Source of the DNA: Spongospora subterranea
Taxonomy: Eukaryota; Endomyxa; Phytomyxea; Plasmodiophorida; Plasmodiophoridae
Assembly (NCBI GenBank): GCA_900404475.1
Contig: OUQQ01000432.1
Location: 8,212-27,640, forward strand
Reading direction: 5' to 3'
DNA length: 19,429 bases
Positions 9,095 through 17,604 of the stretch are shown piece after piece. The stretch's first letter is position 1. Each line of letters starts with the position of its first letter. Below the pieces are notes generated by a model. It saw only the letters and a list, made by a program, of their open reading frames with translations, made no database searches and had not been told where the DNA came from. Position numbers and translations under genes: made by a program.

Positions 9095-10127
9095 ATGAAT
9101 CTGTTTGGAAAAAAGAAGGCGCCTGCGCCCAATATGAACGAGAGCATCATGATGCTTCGCGAAACCATTACACAACTCGGGAAACGGGAAGATCATTTAC
9201 AGAAACAGGCTGACGCGTGTCTGGAAGCAGCCAAAATGAAGTCAAAGAAAAAGGATAAAAGAGGTAGCTAAAATTGCCAACATTAATTTTTTCATCGCCT
9301 TTCTCCATTGTTTGTTTTTGCTGAGGGTCCACCTGGTTGTACTGTAATATTCATGCTCAATTACAGGAGCGTTATTCGAACTGAAAAGGAAAAAAATGTT
9401 CGAGAAACAAATCGAGCAGATGTTCGGCAAAAGAGTGAATCTCGAAACGCAAATCTTCGCTCTAGAGTCGGCTGCAACAAACAAAGAAGTTATTACGGCA
9501 ATGCAGCACGGAAAGAACGCAATCGAAATATCTCTTAAAGCATGGTATGCGCTTGATTTTTACTGAAGTCTCACCCGTTTTGTTTTTTGTGCTGACCGAT
9601 TTTAGCGATGTTGATAATGTCGCTGACATCATGGATGGGGTTGACGAGGCCGTCAGCCAAGTCGATGAAGTTGATAATGCTTTATCACAGCCGTTCGGTA
9701 CCAACAATTACCAAGACGTGAGCGTTGTTTATCAGAGCTCTTCCCTATCTGCAAAAGTGTTGAGTTTTTCGTTCAGGAAGACCTGGAGGCTGAGCTCGCC
9801 GAACTTGAGGGCCTACAGATGGAGGAAGATTTCCTCGCAACACCAACTGTTCCAACTTCGAAATTGCCGGCTGCTCGAAAAAAAGGTTTGCGTGTTGAAT
9901 TTTTTGTGCACGTTTTCATGTAATGGAACTGGGAACCTTGTCGGTATTCGACCTAATCTTCAAGTTTCAATTTGTTATAGTATCGTTGTTTCGGTTATTT
10001 CAAGTTTACGCTGTGCAGTTTGGTTGTGCTTACTATGATCGCAGAAGCCGCAGCGCCCATTCCTGTCTCGGCCGAAAGCCAAATCGACGCCGATCTGGCC
10101 GAGCTCGAAGCGGAGTTTGCTATGTAG
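9095..10127 (+). CDS. ESCRT-III core subunit Snf7/CHMP4
   Basis: Snf7/CHMP4 polymerises on membranes as the main ESCRT-III filament for multivesicular-body sorting, cytokinetic abscission and membrane repair, and is disassembled by Vps4. Five exons: 9095-9263, 9367-9544, 9606-9717, 9777-9885 and 10045-10127. Introns are 103, 61, 59 and 159 nt, all GT-AG, and the total is 216 residues (family about 220-240). The start MNLFGKKKAPAPNMNESI gives the amphipathic N-terminus. The conserved core follows: LRETITQLGKREDHLQKQ, DKRGALFELKRKKMFEKQ, ALESAATNKEVITAMQHG, DVDNVADIMDGVDEAVSQ. The acidic C-terminal half (EDLEAELAELEGLQMEED) is autoinhibitory in the family, and the last helix DADLAELEAEFAM fits the position of the MIT/Bro1-binding region. 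The call is very secure; individual splice sites are secure except the donor after exon 2, where a Cys replaces the usual Met. Confidence 0.95.
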
Positions 10128-10156
10128 TATCACATCATAATCTGAAATAAACTTAA

Positions 10157-10597
10157 ATGGCACCCATTATCTATGTTCAATTCCTTGTTTACGTGTTCTG
10201 TTTCGGGTTCTATTCAAAATATCTGTTTGTTTTTTAGGCCAATCAGTTTGTTTATGATCGCTATGAGTTTCAACGTTTGAAGCGACGAGATCTCTCCGAT
10301 TGATATTTCATCGAAAACCATATTGAGTTGGCGTTCTGGTTTTTGAAATGAACAAACGAAGTTTGCATTTTCACGTCTTCCGCAGCCAACAACGACCCGA
10401 TTGATGCGAAACCAATCGCTGAGTTAACCGAAATTGGTGGGGACTCGGCAAAGTGTTTCGCCTATAGCTCCATGAGCGCCTGTTGGACCGAGGAGGACGG
10501 GTTTGGATGGCCGCGCTGCTGCCCATGTGAGTTGGCCGTCGTTGGTGTTGGGGTGATGGTGTATCCCCTGGCGGCACGAAAGATTTACACAGATTGA
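10157..10597 (+). CDS. Possible small membrane protein, 3-exon model
   Basis: Exons 10157-10174, 10238-10274 and 10386-10597 join through introns of 63 nt (GTTCAA...TTTTAG, with a strong pyrimidine tract) and 111 nt (GTTTGA...CCGCAG) to give 88 residues in frame. The protein would read MAPIIYANQFVYDRYEF, then DPIDAKPIAELTEIGGDS, SSMSACWTEEDGFGWPR, and a hydrophobic C-terminal stretch (ELAVVGVGVMVYPLAARK) that could be one membrane span. I do not recognise it. Only 29 nt separate it from the Snf7 stop, which is tight even in this compact region, and a GTGAGT inside exon 3 is an alternative donor. The pyrimidine-rich acceptors are the best evidence that this is a spliced gene. Confidence 0.45.
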
Positions 10598-10729
10598 GTT
10601 TTGGGTTATGAGCCCGATGGAATATCATCATCGTGATCCCTGATAATGTGACGGGCTGATCTCGCCATTCTCAACACACTTTCTACTTGTTTGTTGCCGC
10701 TCAGCCAGATTATCGCCATCCACCAGTCA

Positions 10730-11991
10730 ATGTCGCTTCATCGCCGGCGGTTGCCACATCCTCGCGTTCGCGATTGGAAGTCGAACAAGGCACGCTCTCC
10801 GACGCCGATACCGTCGCCTGCCGAACCAGACGACGATTGCAATCTCTGCAATCCCGACCTAGAACCGCTTCCTCCAATGCTGGCTGTCTCCCCATTCAAT
10901 CGCCGAGCCCTGATATCCACGACCAAAGAGCCCTCTATCCATACCGATCGACGATTTCATCGCGAAAACAAATCCGTTGATTCGGTGATAGTCAGCCAAG
11001 CGCCATCTGCTCAGAAGAGAACATTGTGGTCATCGTCATCTGCGCTGGCTGATCCATTGGATACGCGCCCATCCAGCGATTCCAGTTCTGAAGGTTATCA
11101 GTACCAAGAAGACCGCTCACCCGACGGGGAACAATCCGACACGATGATGTCGTCGCCATCCCCTATTGTGCCATCAATGGCCATTGACGCCAGTATCCAG
11201 ATATTCCCTTTCGGTATGCCAGCCTCGATTCCGGCGTCGTCGGGCAAGGAACCGGCAGCCGATCGCTTCTTGCTGGCCCATCAAGTTCGCCGAATATCCA
11301 TGCATCGTGGACTTAGCCAGCAGAATCTGCAGCGGTTTGAGAACGAGGGCCGAGACGGTGAGGAATCAACCCCCAACGAAGAAGAGCACGCCCCTCGCAA
11401 TGGTGTCACCATGGAGATTTCATTCCAAGAACCCGTCGCCAATGTGGAAGTCGTTCGTCAACGGAAAGTTCGCGCGCTGTCGAAGCGTCGAACGCTAATT
11501 GCCAGGCGTCACAAAGTATCTCCATCGCCTCGTCCTGATTCAAGGCTTCTACCACGATCAAACCGCACATTGATCAAGAACGCATTGACGCGAGTCTGTT
11601 TGGCCGGAGGGGCGACAGTTTTAGAACGCGCTTTAGCTTTGGAGGCGCTCGAAAACAGCTATTCCGATTGGTTCATTATTTTGCTCAGAGAACAACGCCA
11701 TAAATTCAGGGCGTTATATAATGTGGAATCGAATGTCGAAGGCGCTCCACCGGCGTTGATTAAGATCTTTGGCGATGGGCCACAGCAACTCGGAATGGAC
11801 GCCATCAGTTCCTTCTACAAATACGATAGCGCCAACAAGTGTTTCGAGGAGCTGTTGTCGCATCATTTGACAGCCACAACCGATGCAGGTGAGCGGAAAT
11901 GGGAAGGATTCTGTCAGAGTTATCGTACTGATTGTTCCAAATAGTGTCGGCGGTATCCAGGAAGTTTGTCGCCAGATCAACCGAATCGTGA
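10730..11991 (+). CDS. CKK-domain (CAMSAP/Patronin-type) microtubule minus-end protein
   Basis: Two exons, 10730-11888 and 11945-11991, around a 56-nt intron (GTGAGC...AAATAG); 401 residues. Residues ~278-395 match the CKK domain that lets CAMSAP/Patronin recognise and protect microtubule minus ends: NRTLIKNALTRVCLAGG, LEALENSYSDWFIILLRE, KFRALYNVESN, IKIFGDGPQQLGMDAISSFY, and HLTATTDA running across the intron into VSAVSRKF, where animal proteins have SVDAITIHSHLW. The first ~275 residues are Ser/Pro/Arg-rich and probably disordered (SSSEGYQYQEDRSPDGEQ). No calponin-homology domain or long coiled coil is present, so it is far shorter than animal CAMSAPs (>1,000 residues). The ATG at 10730 is the first in a frame that is open back to a TGA near 10654. 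An upstream exon is possible but none fits the phase. Confidence 0.88.
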
Positions 11992-12167
11992 ACGACCTTA
12001 ACTACTATATATAATTACAGATAACAACCTACAGAGCTTTACCGATCAACCCTGCAGAAAAACTGCCGACAGTTTTGTAGATGAAAAATTACAGAACGAC
12101 TTGTAGAACTATAATGACAATCGACAGAAAACGTTGAGAATTCTGTAAACGCGAACAGATTTAGGGA
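11992..12167. other. Spacer between convergent genes
   Basis: AT-rich spacer between two 3' ends, with loosely repeated ACAGAAAA / TTGTAGA / CTGTAAA words. It probably contains both polyadenylation regions. No gene seen. Confidence 0.4.
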
Positions 12168-12776
12168 TTATTTAATATCGGTATTGGCTCGTCTCATGTC
12201 TAGATATGCCTGTACAAGCTGTCTGGACATATTCTCCAGCGCCACATACTGGCTGGATAACGAATATCGCATCCGCAGGCGAGGGTGGGTGTATTTCGCC
12301 ACCGCGCCCGTCAGATCGCAATACTTCTTGGTCGGCAATAGAGACGGTGGTCCTTGAATCGATGAATAGGTCGGAACTGACAAATCGCTCTCACGAAGCG
12401 CCTCTTGTTTGAGAATTTGTTTCAGGTTCTTCCATGGTTTCGACCTGGTTGGACGTCCTGTTTTCTTGAAATTCAACTTGATGGGTTTATCGGCGACGGC
12501 TTCCCATGCTTGACGAACCGACGACGAACCATGTTCCGCATCCCAAGTACGAACGTTGGAAGTTGTATGCGGAAGCAGATCGGACCTATCGCTGATTTTC
12601 ATAATGCCATCTTTATTGGGCGATAGATGGCGATGGCGGACGTCAAGGCAGACGACGAACGTTGAGCCAGCATCGATGACGGCAACAAGGTAGCAGCGCA
12701 GCAGTGAGCCATTGTGGCGTAGGTATAGGATGTCGTTGATATTGATGGGGACAGGGTCGGATATCTCCCCAGCCAT
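12168..12776 (-). CDS. INO80 chromatin-remodelling complex subunit (IES6/INO80C, YL1_C domain)
   Basis: A 202-residue intronless protein, close to human INO80C (192). The C-terminal ~90 residues are a YL1_C domain as in IES6/INO80C: KPWKNLKQILKQEALRES, VPTYSSIQGPPSLLPTKK, KYCDLTGAVAKYTHPRLR, and the end MSRQLVQAYLDMRRAN. In the INO80 complex this subunit pairs with the actin-related protein Arp5 and couples ATP hydrolysis to nucleosome sliding in the nucleus. The N-terminal ~75 residues (INDILYLRHNGSLLRCYL, TFVVCLDVRHRHLSPNKD) are predicted by eye as alternating beta strands and are not a part I recognise from INO80C. The ATG at 12776 is used; the frame stays open for 15 codons upstream without another ATG. 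It is convergent with the CKK gene. SWR1 subunit YL1 shares the domain but is much larger. Confidence 0.9.
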   Translation of the reverse strand: MAGEISDPVPININDILYLRHNGSLLRCYLVAVIDAGSTFVVCLDVRHRHLSPNKDGIMKISDRSDLLPHTTSNVRTWDAEHGSSSVRQAWEAVADKPIKLNFKKTGRPTRSKPWKNLKQILKQEALRESDLSVPTYSSIQGPPSLLPTKKYCDLTGAVAKYTHPRLRMRYSLSSQYVALENMSRQLVQAYLDMRRANTDIK

Positions 12777-13139
12777 CACCGAATCGGCATTAAGAGGTGC
12801 TGACCAAGGACAATAATCCACCGACGGCCGACGGCCCGACCACTCAGACTATACAATACATGCCATATTTACCAGAGATTTTAGAGAACTCCGTGCGTGT
12901 TGTACATACATACACTTATTCACTCCATTCGTTTTTAGTTGTATTTACCGGTTTTTTTGCAATCTGTAAAAAAACTTTTAAAAGAAAATGAATTTAAATT
13001 TATTAAAAAGCGCATTGGGAACTGAGTAGAGACGATTTATCCTTGGAATATGGGGTAAGGCATTACAAACAGGAACTTGAGATACAGCTTGGAAAATGTG
13101 CATTCATCACCATGGAACATGAAGGAACACCCTCGTGTC
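12777..13139. other. Promoter-side intergenic region, AT-rich
   Basis: Upstream of the IES6 gene. It is AT-rich around 12930-13010, with T and A runs, and then gives way to the first copia relic. No coding signal found. It marks the border between the gene-dense left part and the transposon-rich right part. Confidence 0.4.
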
Positions 13140-13798
13140 CTACCCATTGATGGGACATGTGAGATGTTGTTCATTGCTCCCTGTCATGCTGCCTAATGTG
13201 ATTAGACCTTGACCGAATCCAGCACCTGCTTGAATGATCCTATTATCATCACCCAAATTCAACTCCTGAAAATGCGTTGTCTTTCGTAAGCGAGGATGCA
13301 TCATGTGTAATGCGGTTATTACATCCACAGTTGATCAACCAGCACTTGCTACAGGTTCCGATACCAGACGAAGCAGAGTAAACATTTTATGGATTTACAA
13401 CCAGATAACTGTTTCATCTGGGACGTAGTTTTGGATATAGGTTATAGTATCCAGTCAAATAACACTTTTGCTTGGGACATCTGCAGTAGTAGCAGAACCC
13501 TTTATCACGAGAACGAATTTCGTTCAGTTCGGCTCGTAGGGCTGTGATTTCCTTGTCGTACTGTCTTTCGGAAGATCCTCCATCGGGTTTGCGAACTTCA
13601 TTCCGCATCAAAATCGCCGACATTGCTTTTCCTGGAGGCTTGTGTCAATCGAATCGACAACATGAGCGTAATGATCATTTACATCCATCAAAATGATCAT
13701 TCCCTTGAGGGAGTCGCTCACTGTCAAGTGCTTTGAGGCAACAGCCTTAACATTGTTGACGGCAACTTCAACTCTCGCAATGGTTGGACTGGGTCTAA
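13140..13798 (-). pseudogene. Ty1/copia gag-protease relic
   Basis: Minus strand, three frames in order. First is a Gag tail (13798-13624: KGMIILMDVNDHYAHVVD). Then comes a piece ending in a damaged zinc knuckle (FCYYCRCPKQKCYLTGYY), which keeps CX2C but has Gln and Thr where the His and last Cys should be. After an interruption follows a retropepsin-like start (WLINCGCNNRITHD), where the catalytic Asp of the related WLIDCGC motif at 18950 is replaced by Asn, continuing in another frame as LNLGDDNRIIQAG. The frame changes and the lost Asp show that this copy is dead. It is cut off at 13799 exactly where a hAT terminus begins, so its upstream Gag part is missing or displaced. Confidence 0.75.
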
Positions 13799-13799
13799 T

Positions 13800-14303
13800 C
13801 AGGGCTGGAAAAACCACGAATTTTTAAAGGGAAAATCAAGTTTAAGGTTTTTTTGCAATAAAACCCGATTTTCTTTATTGAAATCATGGTTTTTTCCGGG
13901 GAAGGCGAGATTAAAAGGTCAGGATGAAGCCCCGACATCATCATGGTCGCCATCAGAGAGTTTCCGAACAGAACCACCCTCATAAAAGATCTATCAACCG
14001 ATAAACGAGCAGTTGGACGTCTTTGTTTACTCGTCGAACTCATCTCCATGGTCCTCTGTCAGTGTCTTCAACCTCCAAGAAATCGTAGAAAGCTGACAGG
14101 TTGCTCTTGATGAAGACCAGCTTCTCCACCGTCGATGACCTCAAACTGTTTCTTAACTTCAGATGGACGAAGCCTATGGTGTAGAAGTTTCGTTCAGAAG
14201 CTGCAATAGATGTGGACATGCTGACGAGGTTGATAGCGACCTTCTGCAACTCAGGCCACTGATTTTCATCAACCAACCAAAATTGGAGCGAGGCCTTGGA
14301 ACA
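13800..14303 (-). mobile_element. hAT transposon fragment: 3' terminus and dimerization domain
   Basis: The minus strand encodes QFWLVDENQWPELQKVAI, SMSTSIAASERNFYTIGF and HLKLRNSLRSSTVEKLVF. These are the hallmark blocks of the hAT C-terminal dimerization domain (SERNFS-type motif, H-x-KLRN, VEKLVFIK). Downstream on that strand, at 13800-13815, lies CAGGGCTGGAAAAACC, a sequence of the kind found at hAT termini. The space between is AT-rich and non-coding. The catalytic RNase-H-like core is absent, so the element is truncated. The terminus abuts the copia Gag relic, which suggests insertion into it. The 8-bp target duplication cannot be tested because the other end is lost. Confidence 0.75.
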
Positions 14304-14417
14304 TTTTTGAATTTTTAAACCTAATAAACCCGATTTGAATGGTTTTCAAACGATTAGGTTTCTTAGAAAAACCCAATTAAACCCGAATACAAAAAACCTG
14401 AAGGTGCCAACTTTGCC
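14304..14417. repeat. AT-rich segment resembling the hAT subterminal region
   Basis: It contains AAACCCGATT and GAATTTTTAAA, both also present in the hAT terminal region at 13818-13870 in the same orientation, plus further AAACCC/AACCC words. It may be a rearranged or duplicated hAT end. No coding content. Confidence 0.4.
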
Positions 14418-14460
14418 AAGGGTACTTATAGTGGCCAGGCGGAAGTAGGGAAACACCTGG
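14418..14460. repeat. 43-bp shared element, copy A
   Basis: Matches 17499-17541 at about 37 of 43 positions (core GGCCAGGCGGAAG, then AGGGAAACA), in the same orientation. On the minus strand it includes CTATAAGTACC, which resembles a TATA region, so a retrotransposon LTR fragment is one explanation. Confidence 0.75.
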
Positions 14461-15158
14461 CACCAATCAATCGAGACAGGTCATTTTCCATTAGCTTCGT
14501 GGTGATATCGAGATGGCTGTCGTCGTAGAACTTGAGACGAGACGCGTGTACGTCGTTCTCGAACCCGTTATTGAATCGCGAACCGTGAATATTAGCTGGT
14601 GAGGAGTTGCGCTTACAATGGCGACAGGTTCATACCAACTACATTCTGTCTTAGACGGGGTACGTCGAATGTTAGTAGCGATGAGACAGTAATCACCTTC
14701 CCAAAAATTGGCCTGTTCAACCGATTTCTGCTTACGGCGACGTGAGCGGACATTCGCTCGGTGAGACGAAACTGTTTTATGAACCGACTGATGTATGTTA
14801 TCGAGAGGTTCAAGAAAATTGGACGTTTGTGTGAATATAGAATCGGCACTCAAGGGAATGTCGACAACCTTGTCTAGACTACCCAAAATAAACAGATAAT
14901 AATTGTGAAGGGGCGAGGCCAGTGAAGATGGTGACCGGTGCATACTTCACTCGAGGACGGATCTTGTGGTTCATGGCCATGTTCACTAAAGGCAAAATAC
15001 TGGGCCAGCCCTGCAGAAAGTTCATCTGCATTTCCGATGCCAGTGCCTTCGAAAGGGCCATAGCGTGACGATTTACGATTTCCACAGTACCGTTTGCCCA
15101 AGGCGTGTACGCGGTCGTAAAATGATGATAAATATGTAGGCGCGAGCACAGTTCCTAG
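14461..15158 (-). pseudogene. Ty3/gypsy integrase C-terminal relic
   Basis: Minus strand. From about 15150: LHIYHHFTTAYTPWANGT then VEIVNRHAMALSKALASE, the YxPWANGTVE-N block around the catalytic Glu of gypsy integrases, then GWPSILPLVNMAMNHK and YAPVTIFTGLAPSQLL. Near 14885 the frame shifts. The second frame continues with the typical post-integrase region: QANFWEGDYCLIATNIRR, SWYEPVAIVSATPHQLIF and then, in a third frame, HASRLKFYDDSHLDIT, as in gypsy elements that carry a C-terminal basic/chromodomain-like tail. Reverse transcriptase, RNase H and the first integrase half are missing, and no LTR pair is visible. It is a dead fragment ending shortly before the secreted-protein ORF. Confidence 0.82.
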
Positions 15159-15161
15159 GGT

Positions 15162-15195
15162 AGTTGCGTAGGTCGGCAGTTGCGTAGGTCGGCAG
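15162..15195. repeat. 16-bp tandem duplication
   Basis: AGTTGCGTAGGTCGGC occurs twice in direct succession at 15162 and 15178, followed by AG. It lies at the edge of the gypsy fragment, about 100 bp upstream of the secreted-protein ORF, and may mark a breakpoint. Confidence 0.85.
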
Positions 15196-15297
15196 ACTCA
15201 AACTGCGAATCGGTTTCGGAGTTTTCGTTCACGGACATCCTGAGGCGATCATCGTCTGATTGATCATCGCTTCTCGCTCCATTATTATACTGTCGTC

Positions 15298-16749
15298 ATG
15301 ATCTATTTTCGGGTAATCATAGCCATTGAGGTACTTCGTTGCGTATCGGCTGTTGATGATACAATTCCACCCCCTATCATCACACTAGAAGATTGGTTCA
15401 CCTCCATCACAAACACCCTCCTAGATGAAAGGTTTCCTTCGAATATCATCGAACTGATCTCGAAGCAAACACAGTTTGACCTAATTTTTCCAGATTTCGT
15501 CCCTCCAAGCATCCCCCCAGCTGCCCCCCAGTTTACCACTGGTTCGCCCTCTATCGCTTCCCTTTTGCCGAGTCACGATTCGGCACCACTGGGTACGATC
15601 ACCACTCAACGTACTGGACGACAACCTTATAAATATAAAAGCCGACAACCCTACAAATATAAACGCCGACAACCCTACAAATATAAAAGCTATAAATGGC
15701 TTTGGCAGTTCGCCCCCAACGACTGTGTCCCAGAAAAAGACATGAAAGCAAGATTTCTACACCTTGCTGAGTCAATTGAAAGGATGAATGATCCGGAAAA
15801 CCATGTTGATCATGTCCCATTCACGAATTTTCACCACATTGTCTTTCCTACGCCCACATCAGAGGCCGCGGAGGATCTCCGAATCCTGATTAGCAAGTGC
15901 TTGTTGGATTCCGGATCAGGTTTCGACCTGAAGTGGAATCCTGAACCTGTCCTCGCGCTAAGAACACCAAATGTGTACCAACGGCTGATATTGTATATCA
16001 AGTACAAACTTCCCTCACTTGCTGATTTGACAAAGGCTGAAGATCAGGGCGATCCTAAAGATGCCTGGCTGCTCCAAGATGAAAGTGACGCTATCTCAAC
16101 AAAGTATCCTCTTCATGCTGTCGAAATCAAGCAAATATTGCTCCATATCAGCAACGTGATCCGCTCCACAAGTCGTTATTATGTACAAATTTTTTCTCTG
16201 AACCTCTGTTTACAAGCTGATTTCGTATTATTGTCGCTATGCGGCATGGAGGAAGACGAAGCCATTCGATACGTTGCCCCGGCCATTATACGCAGGTTAC
16301 TTACTGATAGGCATTCCGGAAAAATGATATACTCGGAGAAATCACAATCTAACGAAGCAGGAACAATGCTGTCTGATTTATTTTGTTTTTCTCTCTACCG
16401 TATTATTGCGAAGCGTCGACCTGGGATCGAAAATAAAGCCACGCTCCAGCTCCAGCGTCTACTTGAATCTTTGAAAGTCAGTACTATTCCTCAAATTACT
16501 GAGCATTTTCAAGCCCCTATTCCCAGAAAAATACCTAATCGTCAAGCCAAAAATGATCGGGAAACAAAGGCTACTCCTCTAGTCATGGCTATTCCGGATC
16601 AAGCCGAATCTAGTCGGAAAAGAAAGGCTTTTGGTCAAGCCAATACTAGTCGGAAAAAAAAGTCAATTCCTCAAGTCAATACTAGTCAGAACCAACGAGA
16701 CTCCTTCGATGCTACACCGCAATTTACCTTGTCCTATAATTGGCATTAA
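15298..16749 (+). CDS. Putative secreted repeat protein, effector-like, unknown family
   Basis: A single open frame of 483 codons with no stop or intron, the longest in the window. Residues 1-21 (MIYFRVIIAIEVLRCVSA...) look like a signal peptide with cleavage after CVSA. A Pro-rich region follows (PSIPPAAPQF), then three exact-length copies of an 8-residue unit RQPYKYK[S/R] at about 108-131 (24-bp DNA repeat at 15619-15690), leading into SYKWLWQF. Residues ~145-400 are predicted mainly helical (AEDLRILISKCLLDSGSG, IKQILLHISNVIRSTSRY, EEDEAIRYVAPAIIRRLL) without a recognised fold. The C-terminus carries about four degenerate ~13-residue repeats with basic clusters (SSRKRKAFGQ, SRKKKSIPQ) that could act as nuclear localisation signals. 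A signal peptide, internal repeats, no introns and a transposon-rich setting are typical of fast-evolving secreted effectors of filamentous pathogens; that role is inference. No RxLR, LFLAK or CHxC motif was seen. Confidence 0.75.
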   Translation: MIYFRVIIAIEVLRCVSAVDDTIPPPIITLEDWFTSITNTLLDERFPSNIIELISKQTQFDLIFPDFVPPSIPPAAPQFTTGSPSIASLLPSHDSAPLGTITTQRTGRQPYKYKSRQPYKYKRRQPYKYKSYKWLWQFAPNDCVPEKDMKARFLHLAESIERMNDPENHVDHVPFTNFHHIVFPTPTSEAAEDLRILISKCLLDSGSGFDLKWNPEPVLALRTPNVYQRLILYIKYKLPSLADLTKAEDQGDPKDAWLLQDESDAISTKYPLHAVEIKQILLHISNVIRSTSRYYVQIFSLNLCLQADFVLLSLCGMEEDEAIRYVAPAIIRRLLTDRHSGKMIYSEKSQSNEAGTMLSDLFCFSLYRIIAKRRPGIENKATLQLQRLLESLKVSTIPQITEHFQAPIPRKIPNRQAKNDRETKATPLVMAIPDQAESSRKRKAFGQANTSRKKKSIPQVNTSQNQRDSFDATPQFTLSYNWH

Positions 16750-17498
16750 TTCAATACAGAGTAGTTCGCCCATTTGAGGTGGTTGTTTTGAACAGCAACT
16801 TTATGAATAGTTTGAAATAATCGTGATTCTATTGATACAGGATGTGCCTGGTAAATCTCTCGGCTGGTGAGCGGTGACGCGCCTCCTAAAAAATCATGGC
16901 AAGTTAGTAAGTTGTAGTTCAACACAGCACATTACACAAAACAAAAACAGGGTACCATTCACAGTGGATGCTTCGAATGTCGCAGCAAAAAATATGCTGA
17001 GAGCAAAGCGTCCAGACAACTGAATCTCACAAACTGCACAAAAAAACGCTACACTTCAAATTTGCAGAAAGCTAAAAAGCGACGACTGTTGAAGGAGATC
17101 CTCCCACTCGATGCATCGTGTTCAAATCGACTCGGCGGTGGTGATAACGCACAAATAATACCAGGATCAACGTCAACTTCAACTCGCCATACCTCCAAGC
17201 GGGGCGCTAACCAATCGTTGAGGCCGCTGCTTGCGAGAAGATACCTCAGAGGAGTCAAATCCACACTTGCAGTGAAGCCCGTTCGACGCGATTCCCCCGC
17301 GTAAGAAGAGGGCGACCAATGCGGCGGTCTGATGAGCCGAACGGCGAAATCAGGTCCTGCGGATGAATATTTGCAAAGCGAACATCCACAGAAAACGTTG
17401 AACGCTGTGTAAGCGTCAAAGCATAATCTCATGGCCACTGGACTAAAGCACCTATCCCAACTGTAATCTGGTCTAACAGGTTCCTGCAGTGGATACTC
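16750..17498. other. Region without assignable gene, likely transposon-derived
   Basis: Downstream of the secreted-protein ORF. Two overlapping open frames occur between about 17049 and 17549, one on each strand (plus 80 codons, minus 166 codons). Neither has recognisable motifs. The minus frame runs into the 43-bp shared element, and its composition (Ser/Arg/Pro-rich) is what a shadow frame gives. The stretch may be an LTR or untranslated part of a retrotransposon; a paired copy was not found. Confidence 0.35.
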
Positions 17499-17541
17499 AA
17501 GGGTACTTGTTTCGGCCAGGCGGAAGCAGGGAAACAACTGG
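17499..17541. repeat. 43-bp shared element, copy B
   Basis: About 86% identical to 14418-14460 by eye, same orientation. It sits about 60 bp beyond the truncated end of the copia integrase block, as copy A sits just beyond the gypsy integrase tail. Confidence 0.75.
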
Positions 17542-17604
17542 GAGTACACAGGATTACTCGACCAAAAACTGATCTTGGCATTCCCAAGTTGATATGGAAG
17601 AAGA

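Noticed and set aside
8712..9098. Plus- and minus-strand open frames across the minisatellite (14-residue repeats)
   Set aside because: Openness follows from a 42-bp unit without stops; there is no start context or flanking domain to suggest translation.
15298..16749. RxLR, LFLAK (Crinkler) or CHxC effector motifs
   Set aside because: Searched by eye in the first 150 residues; none present, so no known oomycete effector class is claimed.
12110..17420. Shared ACAGAAAACGTTGA word at about 12123 and 17390
   Set aside because: A 14-bp match with divergent flanks, too short to call a repeat family.
17049..17549. 166-codon minus-strand open frame and the opposite 80-codon plus frame
   Set aside because: Mutually overlapping frames in transposon-derived DNA without motifs; the minus one runs through the 43-bp repeat.
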